A DNA stretch of 64,000 bases from Silvanigrella aquatica (GCF_001907975.1 NZ_CP017834.1:609407-673406); one strand, 5' to 3'; positions 28,782 to 38,204 are shown, numbered from the stretch's first letter. The notes: generated by a model from the letters alone, not told the origin. Program-made: numbers and translations.

Positions 28782-29381
28782 TCAGCCACCCATTGAAGGA
28801 GAATCATCGGAAGATTTTTGATTTGCAATGCGCTGGCGGACTTCATTGTAGCATTTGTCATAAGCTATGCACCAAGCATGGCTGTATGGTTCTTCTCCGC
28901 TTTTCTTATTAACAATTTTTTCAACTGCTTCAATAATGCGGTCGTCTTCAATACGGAAACGATGAATAGCACGAGCGATGCAGTTTTGCACTTTCATGTC
29001 ATCACTAAAAAAGTCGAGGCTATCTAATTTCCAAATGGCTTTCAGCACTTTTTCAGCGAGCGAATCGGCACGTTCGGGCTCATCACCTAAAATGACGCGC
29101 TTTGATTTCGCTAAGCGAATTTTGACTTCATCCACAAGACTTTCATAGCTTTTTCCAGATGATTTTGCGATTTGACTTTGTTGTTGCACAAGGCGTTCTG
29201 CTTCACGAGAAAGACGGTCTTCGGTGCGGGAGTCATCTTCAAGAACATTGGTGATTTGTTCAATGACTTTTTCTTCAATACGTTCTTCGGTATCATAGTC
29301 AAGTTCGATATGACCAGAACATTTAAGAACTTTAAATACACGCTCTGCGAGACGTTCGAGTTGTTCTGATGAGAGTTTCAT
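28782..29381 (-). CDS. DUF507 family protein
   Basis: 199 residues beginning MKLSSEQLERLAERV, the typical opening of DUF507 proteins. There appear to be two copies of the roughly 90-residue unit: LERLAERVFKVL... with IEEKVIEQITNVLEDD in the first half, and ADSLAEKVLKAI... with IEAVEKIVNKK in the second. It is highly charged and helical, with no signal peptide. The ATG at 29381 has AAAGGG nine bases upstream; the longer start at 29399 has none. It sits just before dnaE. The function of the family is not known to me. Confidence 0.8.
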   Translation of the reverse strand: MKLSSEQLERLAERVFKVLKCSGHIELDYDTEERIEEKVIEQITNVLEDDSRTEDRLSREAERLVQQQSQIAKSSGKSYESLVDEVKIRLAKSKRVILGDEPERADSLAEKVLKAIWKLDSLDFFSDDMKVQNCIARAIHRFRIEDDRIIEAVEKIVNKKSGEEPYSHAWCIAYDKCYNEVRQRIANQKSSDDSPSMGG

Positions 29382-29480
29382 CGTTCGATACCCTTTCATT
29401 AATTTAAATTGTAATAATTAATCCTAAACCCTTAAAAGGGGTTAATTCAAATATTATAGTTAACCAATCTCACACTTGCG

Positions 29481-30509
29481 TCAATCAGATTTCTTTAGGG
29501 TGTCGAAGTTTTTCGCCTGTAAACGTTCTAAAGATGCTTGTGCTTGCTTACTTTCTGCTGCAAAAGTCTTGTCATCACTACTCAGTTCTATAAATCTTTT
29601 ATAATAAAAGGCTGCTTTTTGAGGGTCGTTATTTGAATAAACTTTTCCAAGCAAGAACAGGGTTTCGGGATAGTCAGGTTCTGCTGAGTAGGCTTTTTCC
29701 AGTTTGCCACGAGCCTGATTAGTATTGTTTGTTTTTAAATCACATTTTGCTGAATCGGTGAGTGTCGGAGCTAAAAAAGGTCTTAACTTTAAGACAAGAT
29801 CAAATATTTTTTGTGCTTTGGCACAATCATTTTGACCCGCATAGGCATTTCCTAAAACATTTAATAAAAGAATTTTTTCGGTTTCTGCTGTTGTTTGGTC
29901 GCGACTGACAATTTTGAAGTCTGATTTTTCAAAATCTTGCATTTCGCGAATGGCTTTCGCATAACGCTCTTTTTTTACGTCAATGCTTGTCATAATGAGC
30001 ATAAGCTGAAGATCTTGGGGGTTTTTATCGTAGTTTTTTTTAATTAATTTTTCTGCAAGATCGTATTCACCCGTTCTCAAATAGACCCAACTTAGTGATT
30101 TCATAGTACGCAAGTCATCGGGAGAGAGACTTAAGGCATGTTGATATGCTTTTATGGAGTCTTTTTCTAAACCTACTCCGCGATTGGCTTCACCTAAAAA
30201 GTAAAATAATTCACTGTCCTTAGGATAGGAAGCGGAAACTTCATTTAAGTAGGCAAGAGCTTCTTTGTAGCGGTTCATTTTGACAAGGACGAGACCTAAA
30301 TTTCTTTTTGCTGTCGTAGAGTGTGGCTCATCTTTTAAAGCCAGCCGATATTGCTCAGCAGACTTTGAGAAATCCCCCTTTTCTGCAAATTTATTTCCAG
30401 AAATTAAATAGTTAATACTATTTGATGAGGTTGTGGTGGTACTGCAACTATAAAAAGCAAAAAGAGCGGTTGATAATGTTAATAATTTGAAAATATGATT
30501 TTTTTTCAT
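29481..30509 (-). CDS. TPR-repeat lipoprotein
   Basis: 342 residues from the ATG at 30509. The signal sequence MKKNHIFKLLTLSTALFAFYSC ends in a Cys suitable for lipidation. About seven tetratricopeptide repeats follow, for example AEQYRLALKDEPHSTTAKRN, ALAYLNEVSASYPKDSELFY, AYQHALSLSPDDLRTMKS and AQKIFDLVLKLRPFLAPTLT. It is probably an envelope scaffold, of PilW/NlpI-like general form. The start overlaps the rsmD stop as ATGA, so translation is coupled; AAAGGA lies eight bases upstream. Confidence 0.85.
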   Translation of the reverse strand: MKKNHIFKLLTLSTALFAFYSCSTTTTSSNSINYLISGNKFAEKGDFSKSAEQYRLALKDEPHSTTAKRNLGLVLVKMNRYKEALAYLNEVSASYPKDSELFYFLGEANRGVGLEKDSIKAYQHALSLSPDDLRTMKSLSWVYLRTGEYDLAEKLIKKNYDKNPQDLQLMLIMTSIDVKKERYAKAIREMQDFEKSDFKIVSRDQTTAETEKILLLNVLGNAYAGQNDCAKAQKIFDLVLKLRPFLAPTLTDSAKCDLKTNNTNQARGKLEKAYSAEPDYPETLFLLGKVYSNNDPQKAAFYYKRFIELSSDDKTFAAESKQAQASLERLQAKNFDTLKKSD

Positions 30510-31075
30510 TCCTTGAGTCCTTTGCGCCAAATTTCTATTTTTGTCTTTCCATACTGGCGTTCGTCTTCTTTTAGCCAACCCTCAGAATTGCATTGTAGTT
30601 GAATTTTTCTATTTGTGGGCATTTCGAAAATGACAGTGCAATTTTCGTTGCAAATATTTGATTTTTCAATTTCTTCAAGGGCTTGAGCGTACCATTCTGA
30701 TCGGTAAGGGGGATCGGCAAAAATGATGTCGACTTTCGAATTCAGAGTATTTGAACTGAGAAATTTTGAGACATCACTTTTTATCAAAATGTAGTCGTTT
30801 TCATTAATTTTTAAGTTGTCGAGATTCAATTGAATGTTTTTTGCAACATCAAAATTTTGCTCTACAAAAATTGCTTTTTTAGCACCGCGACTGAGTGATT
30901 CAATACCTAATGATCCACTTCCTGCAAAGAGATCGAGAACGACGGTGTCAGCAATATCACCTGAAATGATGTTAAAAATGCTTTCTTTGACGCGATCAGA
31001 TGTGGGGCGTGTCAGATCATTTCCGGGAAGAGATTGTAAAAGTCTTCGTTTGTATTGTCCTGCGATAACTCTCAT
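30506..31075 (-). CDS. rsmD: 16S rRNA (guanine(966)-N(2))-methyltransferase
   Basis: 189 residues beginning MRVIAGQYKRRLL, the standard RsmD start. RPTSDRVKESIFNII, the SAM-binding VLDLFAGSGSLGIESLSRGA and the catalytic FADPPY (D/N-PP-Y/F) are all present. It methylates G966 of 16S rRNA during 30S assembly. The longer ORF upstream adds 46 residues that overlap the aminotransferase gene and are not family sequence; the ATG at 31075 has AAGG at good spacing and follows the aminotransferase stop by 10 bp. Confidence 0.95.
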   Translation of the reverse strand: MRVIAGQYKRRLLQSLPGNDLTRPTSDRVKESIFNIISGDIADTVVLDLFAGSGSLGIESLSRGAKKAIFVEQNFDVAKNIQLNLDNLKINENDYILIKSDVSKFLSSNTLNSKVDIIFADPPYRSEWYAQALEEIEKSNICNENCTVIFEMPTNRKIQLQCNSEGWLKEDERQYGKTKIEIWRKGLKE

Positions 31076-31085
31076 ATTTAAAACC

Positions 31086-31970
31086 TTAAGATTCTTCACT
31101 TTGAAGCGCTTGACTGAGCTTTTCAAAAAATTTGTTGTGAGTATGGGTATCAAACTTATATTCATCAATTTGTCGAACGGGCACAATGCCGCGGATTGAT
31201 GAAATAATGGCACATCCCATTACAGAAGCTATATTTGTACGGTTTAACTCATTCCAGTCAAACACTATTTTTGCTTTTTCCAACCCCGTGATCAGTCTTG
31301 TTAGAGTGATACCTGCTAGGCAATTGCCTTGAAAGGCATGGCTCATGACTTTGAAATTTTCATCAAACCAAATAAAGTTTGCTGTTGTTGATTCCGTAAT
31401 TACATTCTTAGAATTATAAAATAAAGCATCATCAAAACTATTTTTCTTAGCATTTTCTAATGAGATTAAATTGTATAAATAAGAGCAACTTTTAATATTT
31501 ACCAATGCAGGAGCACGTAAATCAGGCATGCATTTCAACTTTATTCCTATTAAATAATTTTCTTGCGAAGGTCCTGCTACATTTCTACAAATAATAATAA
31601 CATTAGATTTTGGAAGGATTTGTTGATCTTTTTTAATTGAAAGATCAAAAGAATTACCTCCTGAAATTATAATTCTTAATTGAGTTTTTTTGTTAATAAA
31701 TCCAGATTTTTTTATGTTTTCATTTACTGTATTTTGTGCCCATTCCAATAACAATTCTTTATTTGGTGATTTTATAAAAGCTTCTTGACAACTAAACAGC
31801 ATGCGTTCGAAATGATAATCCCAACTGACGATTTTGCCATTTTTTACGAGCAATGTTTCAAAAATAGAATGTCCAAATAAAAAACCTCTATCAGATAGAG
31901 GAATTTTTGCTTCAAGAAGACTGCACATTTCGCCATTAATATTTGCTATTCCTGAATATTGTGAATCCAT
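31086..31970 (-). CDS. Class IV PLP-dependent aminotransferase/lyase (BCAT, DAAT or ADC-lyase type)
   Basis: 294 residues. IPLSDRGFLFGHSIFETLLVKNG is the class IV N-terminal signature. VNIKSCSYLYN carries the PLP-binding Lys, followed by DALFYNSKNVITESTTANFIW with the conserved Glu, and AGITLTRLI binds phosphate. These fold-type IV enzymes make branched-chain amino acids, D-amino acids or 4-aminobenzoate; the sequence alone does not separate them. A pabC-like role is possible, but no pabA/B is near. It is first in the cluster with rsmD and the TPR lipoprotein. Confidence 0.85.
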   Translation of the reverse strand: MDSQYSGIANINGEMCSLLEAKIPLSDRGFLFGHSIFETLLVKNGKIVSWDYHFERMLFSCQEAFIKSPNKELLLEWAQNTVNENIKKSGFINKKTQLRIIISGGNSFDLSIKKDQQILPKSNVIIICRNVAGPSQENYLIGIKLKCMPDLRAPALVNIKSCSYLYNLISLENAKKNSFDDALFYNSKNVITESTTANFIWFDENFKVMSHAFQGNCLAGITLTRLITGLEKAKIVFDWNELNRTNIASVMGCAIISSIRGIVPVRQIDEYKFDTHTHNKFFEKLSQALQSEES

Positions 31971-32123
31971 GTTGATCTCTCCTCCAACAATGAGCAGTGT
32001 TCTTTATAGAAAAAAAATATAAAAATTTCATTAATTAAAGAATATTTTTTGAAAATTAAGATATTTGAGGATTATTGCCTGAAAGAATGCTATTGAAATA
32101 AGTAAACGAAAATTTAATATTTT

Positions 32124-33749
32124 TTAATTCTTTTGCAATCGAGTGACGAGTTCACTGAGTTTTGAAGCAAGTTGGCTTAAACCTTTTGCGGCATCTTGGA
32201 GTTGAGAAGCTCCCGAAGAGCTTTGCGAAGCAGATTCGGAGACATTTTTAATAGAAATAGAAATTCCCTCAACTGCTTTGCTTGATTCTGAGACAACCCG
32301 TGACACTTCATTTGTAGTCGCCGCTTGTTCTTCTATGGCCGAAGCGATGGTGACTGTAATTGTATTTATTTCTTCTACGGCTTTAGAAATATCTTCAATG
32401 GCAGAGACAGCATTAGAAGTGCTTTGCTGAATGGTTCCTATTTTTGCAGAAATATCTTCAGTTGCTTTAGCTGTTTGCTTTGCAAGTTCTTTGACTTCAT
32501 TTGCCACAACGGCAAATCCTCTTCCCGCATCACCGGCTCTTGCTGCTTCAATTGTGGCATTTAATGCCAATAAGTTTGTTTGTTGTGCAATGGAGCTAAT
32601 TGTTTTTATGACTGTTCCAATTTCTTTGCTCTCCACTCCTAATTGTGTCACCAATGCATTTGTTTCTTTAGCGCGCTTCATACTTTGTTTAGTTTTATCT
32701 GAACCTGAAGTGGTATTTTTTGATATTTCTTTTATAGAAGCTGCCATTTCTTCGGTATTTGTAGCTACAGATTGAACGCCTTTTGAAACCTCTTCGGAAG
32801 CAGCAGATGCGCTGATTGATTGCTGTGTTGTTTTCTTTGCATTGTCAGCTAATTGTGACGCTGTTACGGCAAGTTCTTCTGATGCTGCTCCTAATTGAAA
32901 TGCGGTATCACCTAGGGTTTTTATAAGTTCTAATGATTCTTTCTTTTCCTTCGTAATTTCTGTTGCGTATTTGACCACTTTAAATACTTTACCATCAAGA
33001 TCAAAGACGGGATTATAGGAGGCTTGAAGCCACACTTCTCTATTTCCTTTCGCAAATCTTTGGTATTGTCCCATTATAAATTGACCATTATTTAATTTAT
33101 TCCAAAAATCGCGGTATTCTGGATTACTTGTATATGCAGGATCGCAAAACATGGAATGATGTTTTCCTTTTATTTCATCTATTCTATATCCCATTGTGCT
33201 TAGAAAATTATTGTTGGCATCAGCAATAGTACCATCTAAATTAAAGTTAATGACGGCTTGAGTTTTTGATAAAGCATTTAATTCTTGATCCTTTAATTTT
33301 TGTTTACTTACATCGGAAGCATATTTAATAATTTTATACGGTCTGCCATTTAAATCAAAGATGGGGTTATAAGACGCAGAAATATATATTTCTTTGCCGC
33401 CTTTTCCTATGCGTTTGTATTCTCCTGCATCGAACTCACCACAATTTAATTTTTCCCAAAAGAGACGATATTCACTTGAATTTGTATAGCTTGATTCGCA
33501 AAATATTCGATGATGTTTTCCTTTTACTTCATCAAGAGAGTATCCCATAACATTTAAAAAATTATCATTTGCACTATGAATAATACCATCTAAACCAAAT
33601 TCAATAATAGCTTGGGTTTTATTAATTGCTGCTATTTGAGCTAATAACTCTCTTACTTGATCTTCTGTAAGATTTGAGTCTACTGCTTCTTTGATCTTAA
33701 AGTCGCTATTGAGAGTCGAATTTAATTTTAATTTTTTTGATTCGTCCAA
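32124..33749 (-). CDS. Soluble methyl-accepting chemotaxis protein with two PAS domains
   Basis: 541 residues. Two PAS-PAC units in tandem (about 40-150 and 160-275) share the pattern [15 protein letters not shown] / [15 protein letters not shown], each ending ...[11 protein letters not shown] / [12 protein letters not shown] methyl-accepting signalling domain follows, with the hairpin tip [15 protein letters not shown] and [19 protein letters not shown]. There is no transmembrane segment or HAMP, so it is a cytoplasmic receptor, probably sensing redox state or a cofactor-bound ligand through the PAS domains. No che genes are in the window. Its upstream neighbour is the 6S RNA gene on the same strand. 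Confidence 0.92.
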   Translation of the reverse strand: MDESKKLKLNSTLNSDFKIKEAVDSNLTEDQVRELLAQIAAINKTQAIIEFGLDGIIHSANDNFLNVMGYSLDEVKGKHHRIFCESSYTNSSEYRLFWEKLNCGEFDAGEYKRIGKGGKEIYISASYNPIFDLNGRPYKIIKYASDVSKQKLKDQELNALSKTQAVINFNLDGTIADANNNFLSTMGYRIDEIKGKHHSMFCDPAYTSNPEYRDFWNKLNNGQFIMGQYQRFAKGNREVWLQASYNPVFDLDGKVFKVVKYATEITKEKKESLELIKTLGDTAFQLGAASEELAVTASQLADNAKKTTQQSISASAASEEVSKGVQSVATNTEEMAASIKEISKNTTSGSDKTKQSMKRAKETNALVTQLGVESKEIGTVIKTISSIAQQTNLLALNATIEAARAGDAGRGFAVVANEVKELAKQTAKATEDISAKIGTIQQSTSNAVSAIEDISKAVEEINTITVTIASAIEEQAATTNEVSRVVSESSKAVEGISISIKNVSESASQSSSGASQLQDAAKGLSQLASKLSELVTRLQKN

Positions 33750-33969
33750 AATAAACTCCCTAAATATAATACTTTTAAGTTAATTTGATCTGATAGAGGT
33801 TATTTCGGGTTAATATTAATTACTGTTAGCTTAAATGAATGGGATTTACGGAGTCAAAATTATTTATATTGGAGGATAAAATTTTCATCGCAACAAGAAA
33901 AAGAATTAAATAATCTATTTTGTTTTTAAAATTTGGAAATGAAATTTTTGTTAAGAAATGATTTAAAAC

Positions 33970-34151
33970 ACCTCGCGTATTTTTTATACATAGGAGAAAC
34001 CCACTTTTCAAAAAGTGGTAGCCTTGTGACCTTTTTTTAGGCTTCCCTCAATCGTACTATGCCGGAGGGCGTGCACACCAAAAAGCCGTTGGCTTCCTAT
34101 TACAATCATTGTAGGTTCTGCCATATTATCAAACAAAAACTACGCGAGGCT
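33970..34151 (-). ncRNA. ssrS: Probable 6S RNA
   Basis: An RNA of about 180 nt closed by a perfect 9-bp helix between 34141-34149 and 33971-33979 (5' CCTCGCGTA, 3' TACGCGAGG). Next to the closing helix an A/U-rich stretch can pair (GTTTTTGTTTGATA with TATAAAAAA). A GGCAGAACC/GGTTTCTCC pairing follows, then a central open region with a small hairpin on the 3' side (CCACTTTTTGAAAAGTGG) and an apical hairpin arm. This is the 6S form of closing stem, bubble and terminal stem. GAGGGAAGCCTAAAA on the 3' side resembles GAGAAGCCTTAAAA of E. coli 6S RNA. 6S RNA binds sigma-70 RNA polymerase and mimics an open promoter. Confidence 0.75.
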
Positions 34152-34157
34152 AGAGTA

Positions 34158-34186
34158 AGTATGCTAAGAAAAGTTCGAGGCGTCAA
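34158..34186 (-). promoter_or_regulatory. Sigma-70 promoter of the 6S RNA gene
   Basis: On the minus strand, TTGACG, a 17-base spacer, then CATACT. An A at 34151, seven bases on, is the likely +1, directly before the closing helix of the RNA. Confidence 0.75.
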
Positions 34187-34294
34187 GTGTCATTTTCAAT
34201 TTTGAGTGTTCATTTTTGGTCATAAAATAAAAAGTGTTTATATTTTTATCAAAGTGAATAAAGTTTTTGCACTTTAAACCGAAATATATCAATG

Positions 34295-34327
34295 CCTAAG
34301 CGTTAAAAAATGTTCTTAGGAGGTTAA
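34295..34327 (+). promoter_or_regulatory. Strong ribosome binding site within a possible hairpin
   Basis: CTTAGGAGGTT lies four to five bases before a GTG start. CCTAAG (34295-34300) can pair with CTTAGG (34315-34320), covering part of the Shine-Dalgarno with a 14-nt loop. Translation control is possible but unproven. Confidence 0.4.
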
Positions 34328-35911
34328 GTGCTTGAAGAAACTGAACTCAATTTCGATCATTTTGAAAATCTCAATGTTGTCAAACGATTAAAACAAATCA
34401 TGGGAAATTGGTGGAATATTCAATTAAATTTTACCGATAAAAATGGTTATTTAAGAGGCGTTCCACAAGGAAAATTTTTTAATCCTACAAATCCAATTTG
34501 TAAATTAATAACAGAAAATAATGAAACATTTAAGGATTGTGTCAATATTGCAAGAAATACAACCATAAAATCTGAAGAAGTTGGTGAACAGCTTTTATCA
34601 ACCTGTCATGCGGGATTTAGTACCATATCTCTTCCTTTAAAAATAGACGATGAATATATTGGATGTATATTTGCAGATGGCTTTTTAATTGAAGAAACCG
34701 TAGATGATCAAAAAGAAAAACTACGTTTTTATTTAAGAAAATCCTTTCATAAAGAAGGAATAACAATAGAAGATTATATTGATTCTTTGCCAATATTATC
34801 TATGAAAGAAGTAAAATATTTAGAGGAATTATTACAAGTAATTATTGATGAAATTTTATTATTAAGAAAATCTATTATAGAAAATAGAGATGATTTTAAT
34901 ACGATATCTTCAAGTATTAAAAAAGATTGGAATTTTGAAAATATTGTAGGCAAAAGTTCTGCTATGCAAGAAGTTTTTAAATTACTTACTAAAATTAGTG
35001 ACAGTGAAGCGACCATATTAATTACAGGGGAAAATGGTACTGGTAAAGAAGGAATTGCTAAAGCAATTCATATAAATTCAAAAAGAAAAACTAAAAATTT
35101 TATTATTCAAAATTGTGGTGCTCTCAATGATAATTTATTGGAGACTGAATTGTTTGGTCACGTGAAAGGTGCGTTTACAAATGCAATCAAGGATAAAAAA
35201 GGTTTATTTGAGTTAGCTGATAAAGGAACACTTTTTTTAGATGAAATTGGAGACACATCACCCTCAATGCAAGTTAAATTATTGAGAATATTACAGGAAG
35301 GAACTTTTATACCAGTAGGCGGTGTTGAGCAAAAACAGGTCGATGTGCGTATCCTTGCTGCTACAAATAAAAACTTAGAACTCATGGTTCAAAATGGAAC
35401 ATTTAGAGAAGATTTATATTACCGTTTAAACGTAATTAATGTTAAACTTCCTCCTCTTAAAGAGAGGGTTGAAGATATCCCACTTTTAATCAAAAGATTC
35501 TTAGAAAATTATTCTAAACATAATAATGTAAAAAATAAAAAAATAAGTCCATCCTGTTTGTATCTTATGGAAAAATACAAATGGCCGGGAAACGTGAGAG
35601 AACTTGAAAATGAAGTGGAAAGACTTTGTGTTTTATCTGGAGATGATATAGAAATTAATGAAGATCTTTTGTCTGAAAGAATATCTCAAAAAAGTCCAAA
35701 AAATGATGAATTTTCTCATATCAATAAACAAGGTAATTTAAAAGATGCTATTGAAGATTTAGAAAAAGAGATGATTTTAACACGATTGGATTTAGAAAAA
35801 TGGAACAAAAGTAAAGCATCATTAAAATTAGGCATAAGTCGTGCTAGCTTAATTATGAAATGTGAAAAATACAATTTGGAAAGAAAAAATAGCCATAATA
35901 AAGATGAATAG
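34328..35911 (+). CDS. Sigma-54-dependent transcriptional activator with PocR sensor domain
   Basis: 527 residues from a GTG with a near-perfect Shine-Dalgarno. Residues about 10-175 match the PocR ligand-sensing domain (Cys residues in NPICKLI, FKDC and LSTCHAGFSTISLPLKIDDEYIG). An AAA+ domain follows, with Walker A ITGENGTGKE, Walker B GTLFLDEIGD, the sigma-54 loop and the arginine-finger segment FREDLYYRLNV. A Fis-type HTH ends the protein (KSKASLKLGISRASLIMKCEKY). The loop reads GAFTNA instead of GAFTGA, keeping the key Thr. It probably drives sigma-54 promoters in response to a small molecule; targets are not visible here. Confidence 0.92.
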   Translation: MLEETELNFDHFENLNVVKRLKQIMGNWWNIQLNFTDKNGYLRGVPQGKFFNPTNPICKLITENNETFKDCVNIARNTTIKSEEVGEQLLSTCHAGFSTISLPLKIDDEYIGCIFADGFLIEETVDDQKEKLRFYLRKSFHKEGITIEDYIDSLPILSMKEVKYLEELLQVIIDEILLLRKSIIENRDDFNTISSSIKKDWNFENIVGKSSAMQEVFKLLTKISDSEATILITGENGTGKEGIAKAIHINSKRKTKNFIIQNCGALNDNLLETELFGHVKGAFTNAIKDKKGLFELADKGTLFLDEIGDTSPSMQVKLLRILQEGTFIPVGGVEQKQVDVRILAATNKNLELMVQNGTFREDLYYRLNVINVKLPPLKERVEDIPLLIKRFLENYSKHNNVKNKKISPSCLYLMEKYKWPGNVRELENEVERLCVLSGDDIEINEDLLSERISQKSPKNDEFSHINKQGNLKDAIEDLEKEMILTRLDLEKWNKSKASLKLGISRASLIMKCEKYNLERKNSHNKDE

Positions 35912-36562
35912 TTAAATTAATTCATTGTCAAGAATATTTTTAATAGCTATGATTTCTTTAGTATTTAAATTAAATCTTTTTTCGCAGTTGATTTCAAATA
36001 TATAAGCTTCTTTTTCAGCTTGATAGGCTCCAAATCCTAAATCTTTATAATCTTCAAATTGTATAACTGGAAAAATTGATTTTATTAAATTTTGAGTATA
36101 ATAAAACAAATTATAAGTATAATTTAAAAATTCAATTTTTAAAAATGATTGATTGCCGTGAATTTCAATTTCATGAGCAAGAGTTGAGCCTAAAATTCCC
36201 CAACTTGAATAAGCCATTTCACCAATGAAAACTTCTTTTTCATTTAAAAAAGGATTTCCCGATGTCAAACCACGAAAAGGTAGATTCTCTCGATAAACAG
36301 GATAAGCTACGTTTTCAGAGCTTTCAATTGAGAATAAAGCCATCGCAATATCTATTCCTTTTTGTTGTCCGTCAGGCTGTCTATTAGGGAAAATAACAGG
36401 GATTTGTTTCATTTTATTTTGAGAATTACGATAAATCTTAATTTCCTGGGAATGCATAAAAAGACAATAAAATAATGATATTATGAATGCAATAGGTATG
36501 GATACAATTAAAATATTGATATCGTTAAATAAATTTTTTAATTTTTGAATCTTCTTCTTCAT
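35912..36562 (-). CDS. Hypothetical membrane-anchored protein with HE-type metal motif
   Basis: 216 residues. One transmembrane segment at about residues 17-36 (ILIVSIPIAFIISLFYCLF) anchors it, with the rest outside. GSTLAHEIEIHGNQSF and the later GAYQAEKEAYIFEI resemble zincin-type proteins, in which a His-Glu-xx(x)-His helix and a downstream Glu-rich helix bind zinc; here the spacing is HExxxH, not the classical HExxH. I do not recognise a named family, and peptidase activity is only a suggestion. Confidence 0.5.
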   Translation of the reverse strand: MKKKIQKLKNLFNDINILIVSIPIAFIISLFYCLFMHSQEIKIYRNSQNKMKQIPVIFPNRQPDGQQKGIDIAMALFSIESSENVAYPVYRENLPFRGLTSGNPFLNEKEVFIGEMAYSSWGILGSTLAHEIEIHGNQSFLKIEFLNYTYNLFYYTQNLIKSIFPVIQFEDYKDLGFGAYQAEKEAYIFEINCEKRFNLNTKEIIAIKNILDNELI

Positions 36563-36599
36563 TTTTAATTTTCTCTGGATAAATTAAAGCGAGCGCGCA

Positions 36600-36642
36600 G
36601 GCTCAGACCCTATTTGGTAAGAAAGATCTGTGCCAAATTTTT
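36600..36642 (+). ncRNA. Candidate small RNA terminator or leader hairpin
   Basis: GGCTCAGA (36600-36607) pairs with TCTGTGCC (36627-36634) with one mismatch, and an A3T7 tract follows on the plus strand, as in intrinsic terminators. The 25 bases before it are unusually GC-rich for this region. No plus-strand gene ends here, so it may mark a small RNA; alternatively it is the leader of the minus-strand gene starting at 36562. Confidence 0.3.
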
Positions 36643-36782
36643 TTAATTAATAAATATCAATAATTTATATGGAATTACTGCTTTTTTAATATCTGTGGAA
36701 GATTAAAACTGTAAAGTTTATAAGCATTATTGAATAACATTGTAAAAACTTTATACAGGTTATTTTCTATATCATTGAGGTT

Positions 36783-38051
36783 ATGAGCGTATTAATGAAA
36801 AAAAACATTATAAATTACCTTCTCATTTGTTTTTCAATATTTTTGTCTAAGGAATCGAAGGCGTCTGAAAACCAAAGTATAATTAATATGTTGGATGAAA
36901 CAATGATATTATTTGAAAACAATGAGAATAATTTCAATCAAGAAAAAATAGAAAAAAACTTGTCAGATATTAAGGAATTTATTCAGATTGACTTCAAAAT
37001 AGGAAATCATTTAGCGCCAATTGATATTTATTTGTTTCTCAATGGTATTGTTAATGATGATATTTATGCCCTGCAATCACTTTTATCTCAAAATGAAAAT
37101 CAACAGCTACCAATCCATATTTCTAAACATATAAATTACTCAAGCGCAAAAAAATTAGCTTTTGCACTAAAAGAAAATAGGATTTCATTAAAAACAAAGG
37201 TTAATGTAAAGATAAATAAAGAAAATAAGAGTTGTGAATTATATATCAATGGACATAATTTTAAAAATAAACTTTCATTTGAAACTCCAGCTGGTATCCC
37301 TATTTATACTGCAGTTTATTGTCTCAATAATACCTACCAAGTCCAAAAAATTCATCCTTCAGAAAGTCAAACTAATTTAAATGTCGTCTTTAATGAATTT
37401 GTGGAGCGTAAAAATAAACCCGATTTTTTACCTAATCCGCTGAAATCTCAATATGATCTTCCCATAAAATCAAATGGTAATGAAGAATTGAATAAAAATG
37501 AAATTAAAAATGAGGAATTAGCAGAGCGAAATATCAAATTTGTAACAGGTGTTGGTGTTTTAAAAGATTTTGGAACTTTAAAAAACTATAAATTAAGAAA
37601 TTTAAATTTTCCTGAAGGAACTTTATTTTATTCGACTTCATCATTTCAGTATAAATACTTTTTATTACAATTTGATTACGCTAGAATTAAATTTCAAGAA
37701 AATCTTGAAATATCATACCAAAATTCACTGAGTAACCAAAATAATAAAATTCAAAGTTCCATTATGGGGGGTGGCGTCTTTATAAGACCAGGGATGGGGT
37801 TACGTTCAGAAATTTTTTCATTTTCTGACAGTTTTGCTTTAGAGGGAGGCATTCTTGTTAACTCATTATTTTTAAATGGTGAATATCATAGTTTTAATCA
37901 AGCAGCGTTAGGATTACAATCTCATTTAGGGCTTGCTTGTTACCTTGGTTCCGGCTTTCTTTTTAAACTTCAATTGGGGACAAGCTATTTATTTGGGAAG
38001 TTACAAGGATTGCAGGTCGATTCTCAGGTTCTTTTAGGTTACTCATTTTAA
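36783..38051 (+). CDS. Hypothetical exported protein, possibly outer-membrane beta-barrel
   Basis: 422 residues; the signal peptide is clearest from the second Met (36795): MKKNIINYLLICFSIFLSKESKA. Residues about 130-200 form a predicted beta-sandwich-like part. The C-terminal 170 residues alternate polar and hydrophobic strands (GVGVLKDFG..., FQYKYFLLQFDYARI..., GGGVFIRPGMGLRSEIFSF..., ending LLGYSF). The terminal Phe is typical of outer-membrane barrels. GAGG precedes the first ATG by only two bases. No family is recognised. The tRNA gene follows. Confidence 0.55.
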   Translation: MSVLMKKNIINYLLICFSIFLSKESKASENQSIINMLDETMILFENNENNFNQEKIEKNLSDIKEFIQIDFKIGNHLAPIDIYLFLNGIVNDDIYALQSLLSQNENQQLPIHISKHINYSSAKKLAFALKENRISLKTKVNVKINKENKSCELYINGHNFKNKLSFETPAGIPIYTAVYCLNNTYQVQKIHPSESQTNLNVVFNEFVERKNKPDFLPNPLKSQYDLPIKSNGNEELNKNEIKNEELAERNIKFVTGVGVLKDFGTLKNYKLRNLNFPEGTLFYSTSSFQYKYFLLQFDYARIKFQENLEISYQNSLSNQNNKIQSSIMGGGVFIRPGMGLRSEIFSFSDSFALEGGILVNSLFLNGEYHSFNQAALGLQSHLGLACYLGSGFLFKLQLGTSYLFGKLQGLQVDSQVLLGYSF

Positions 38052-38080
38052 AGGATTATTTGGTTTTTTTATGATTTATC

Positions 38081-38109
38081 TTGACTTCAATTTGCTGACC
38101 TTTTAAATC
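38081..38109 (+). promoter_or_regulatory. Promoter of tRNA-Leu
   Basis: TTGACT (38081-38086), a 17-base spacer, then TAAATC (38104-38109), nine bases before the first tRNA base. Confidence 0.65.
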
Positions 38110-38117
38110 ATTAGTAT

Positions 38118-38204
38118 GCGGAGGTGGCGGAATTGGTAGACGCGCTCGTTTCAGGTGCGAGTGATCGCAAGATCTTTGGAGTTCGAGTCTCCTCCTCCGC
38201 ACCA
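38118..38204 (+). tRNA. tRNA-Leu (anticodon CAG)
   Basis: 87 nt with acceptor stem GCGGAGG/CCTCCGC, encoded CCA, a long variable arm typical of class II tRNAs, and a GTTCGAGTC T-loop. The anticodon loop TTCAGGT gives CAG, which reads CUG codons. Confidence 0.95.

Noticed and set aside
33826-34011. 61-codon ORF on the minus strand
   Set aside because: It overlaps the 6S RNA region and lacks a ribosome site.
33970-34151. tmRNA, RNase P or SRP RNA as alternative identity of the structured RNA
   Set aside because: There is no TPsiC-like end or tag frame, no GAGGAAAGTCC/ACAGAA motifs, and no GGAAGCAGC-type SRP loop; length and bubble fit 6S.
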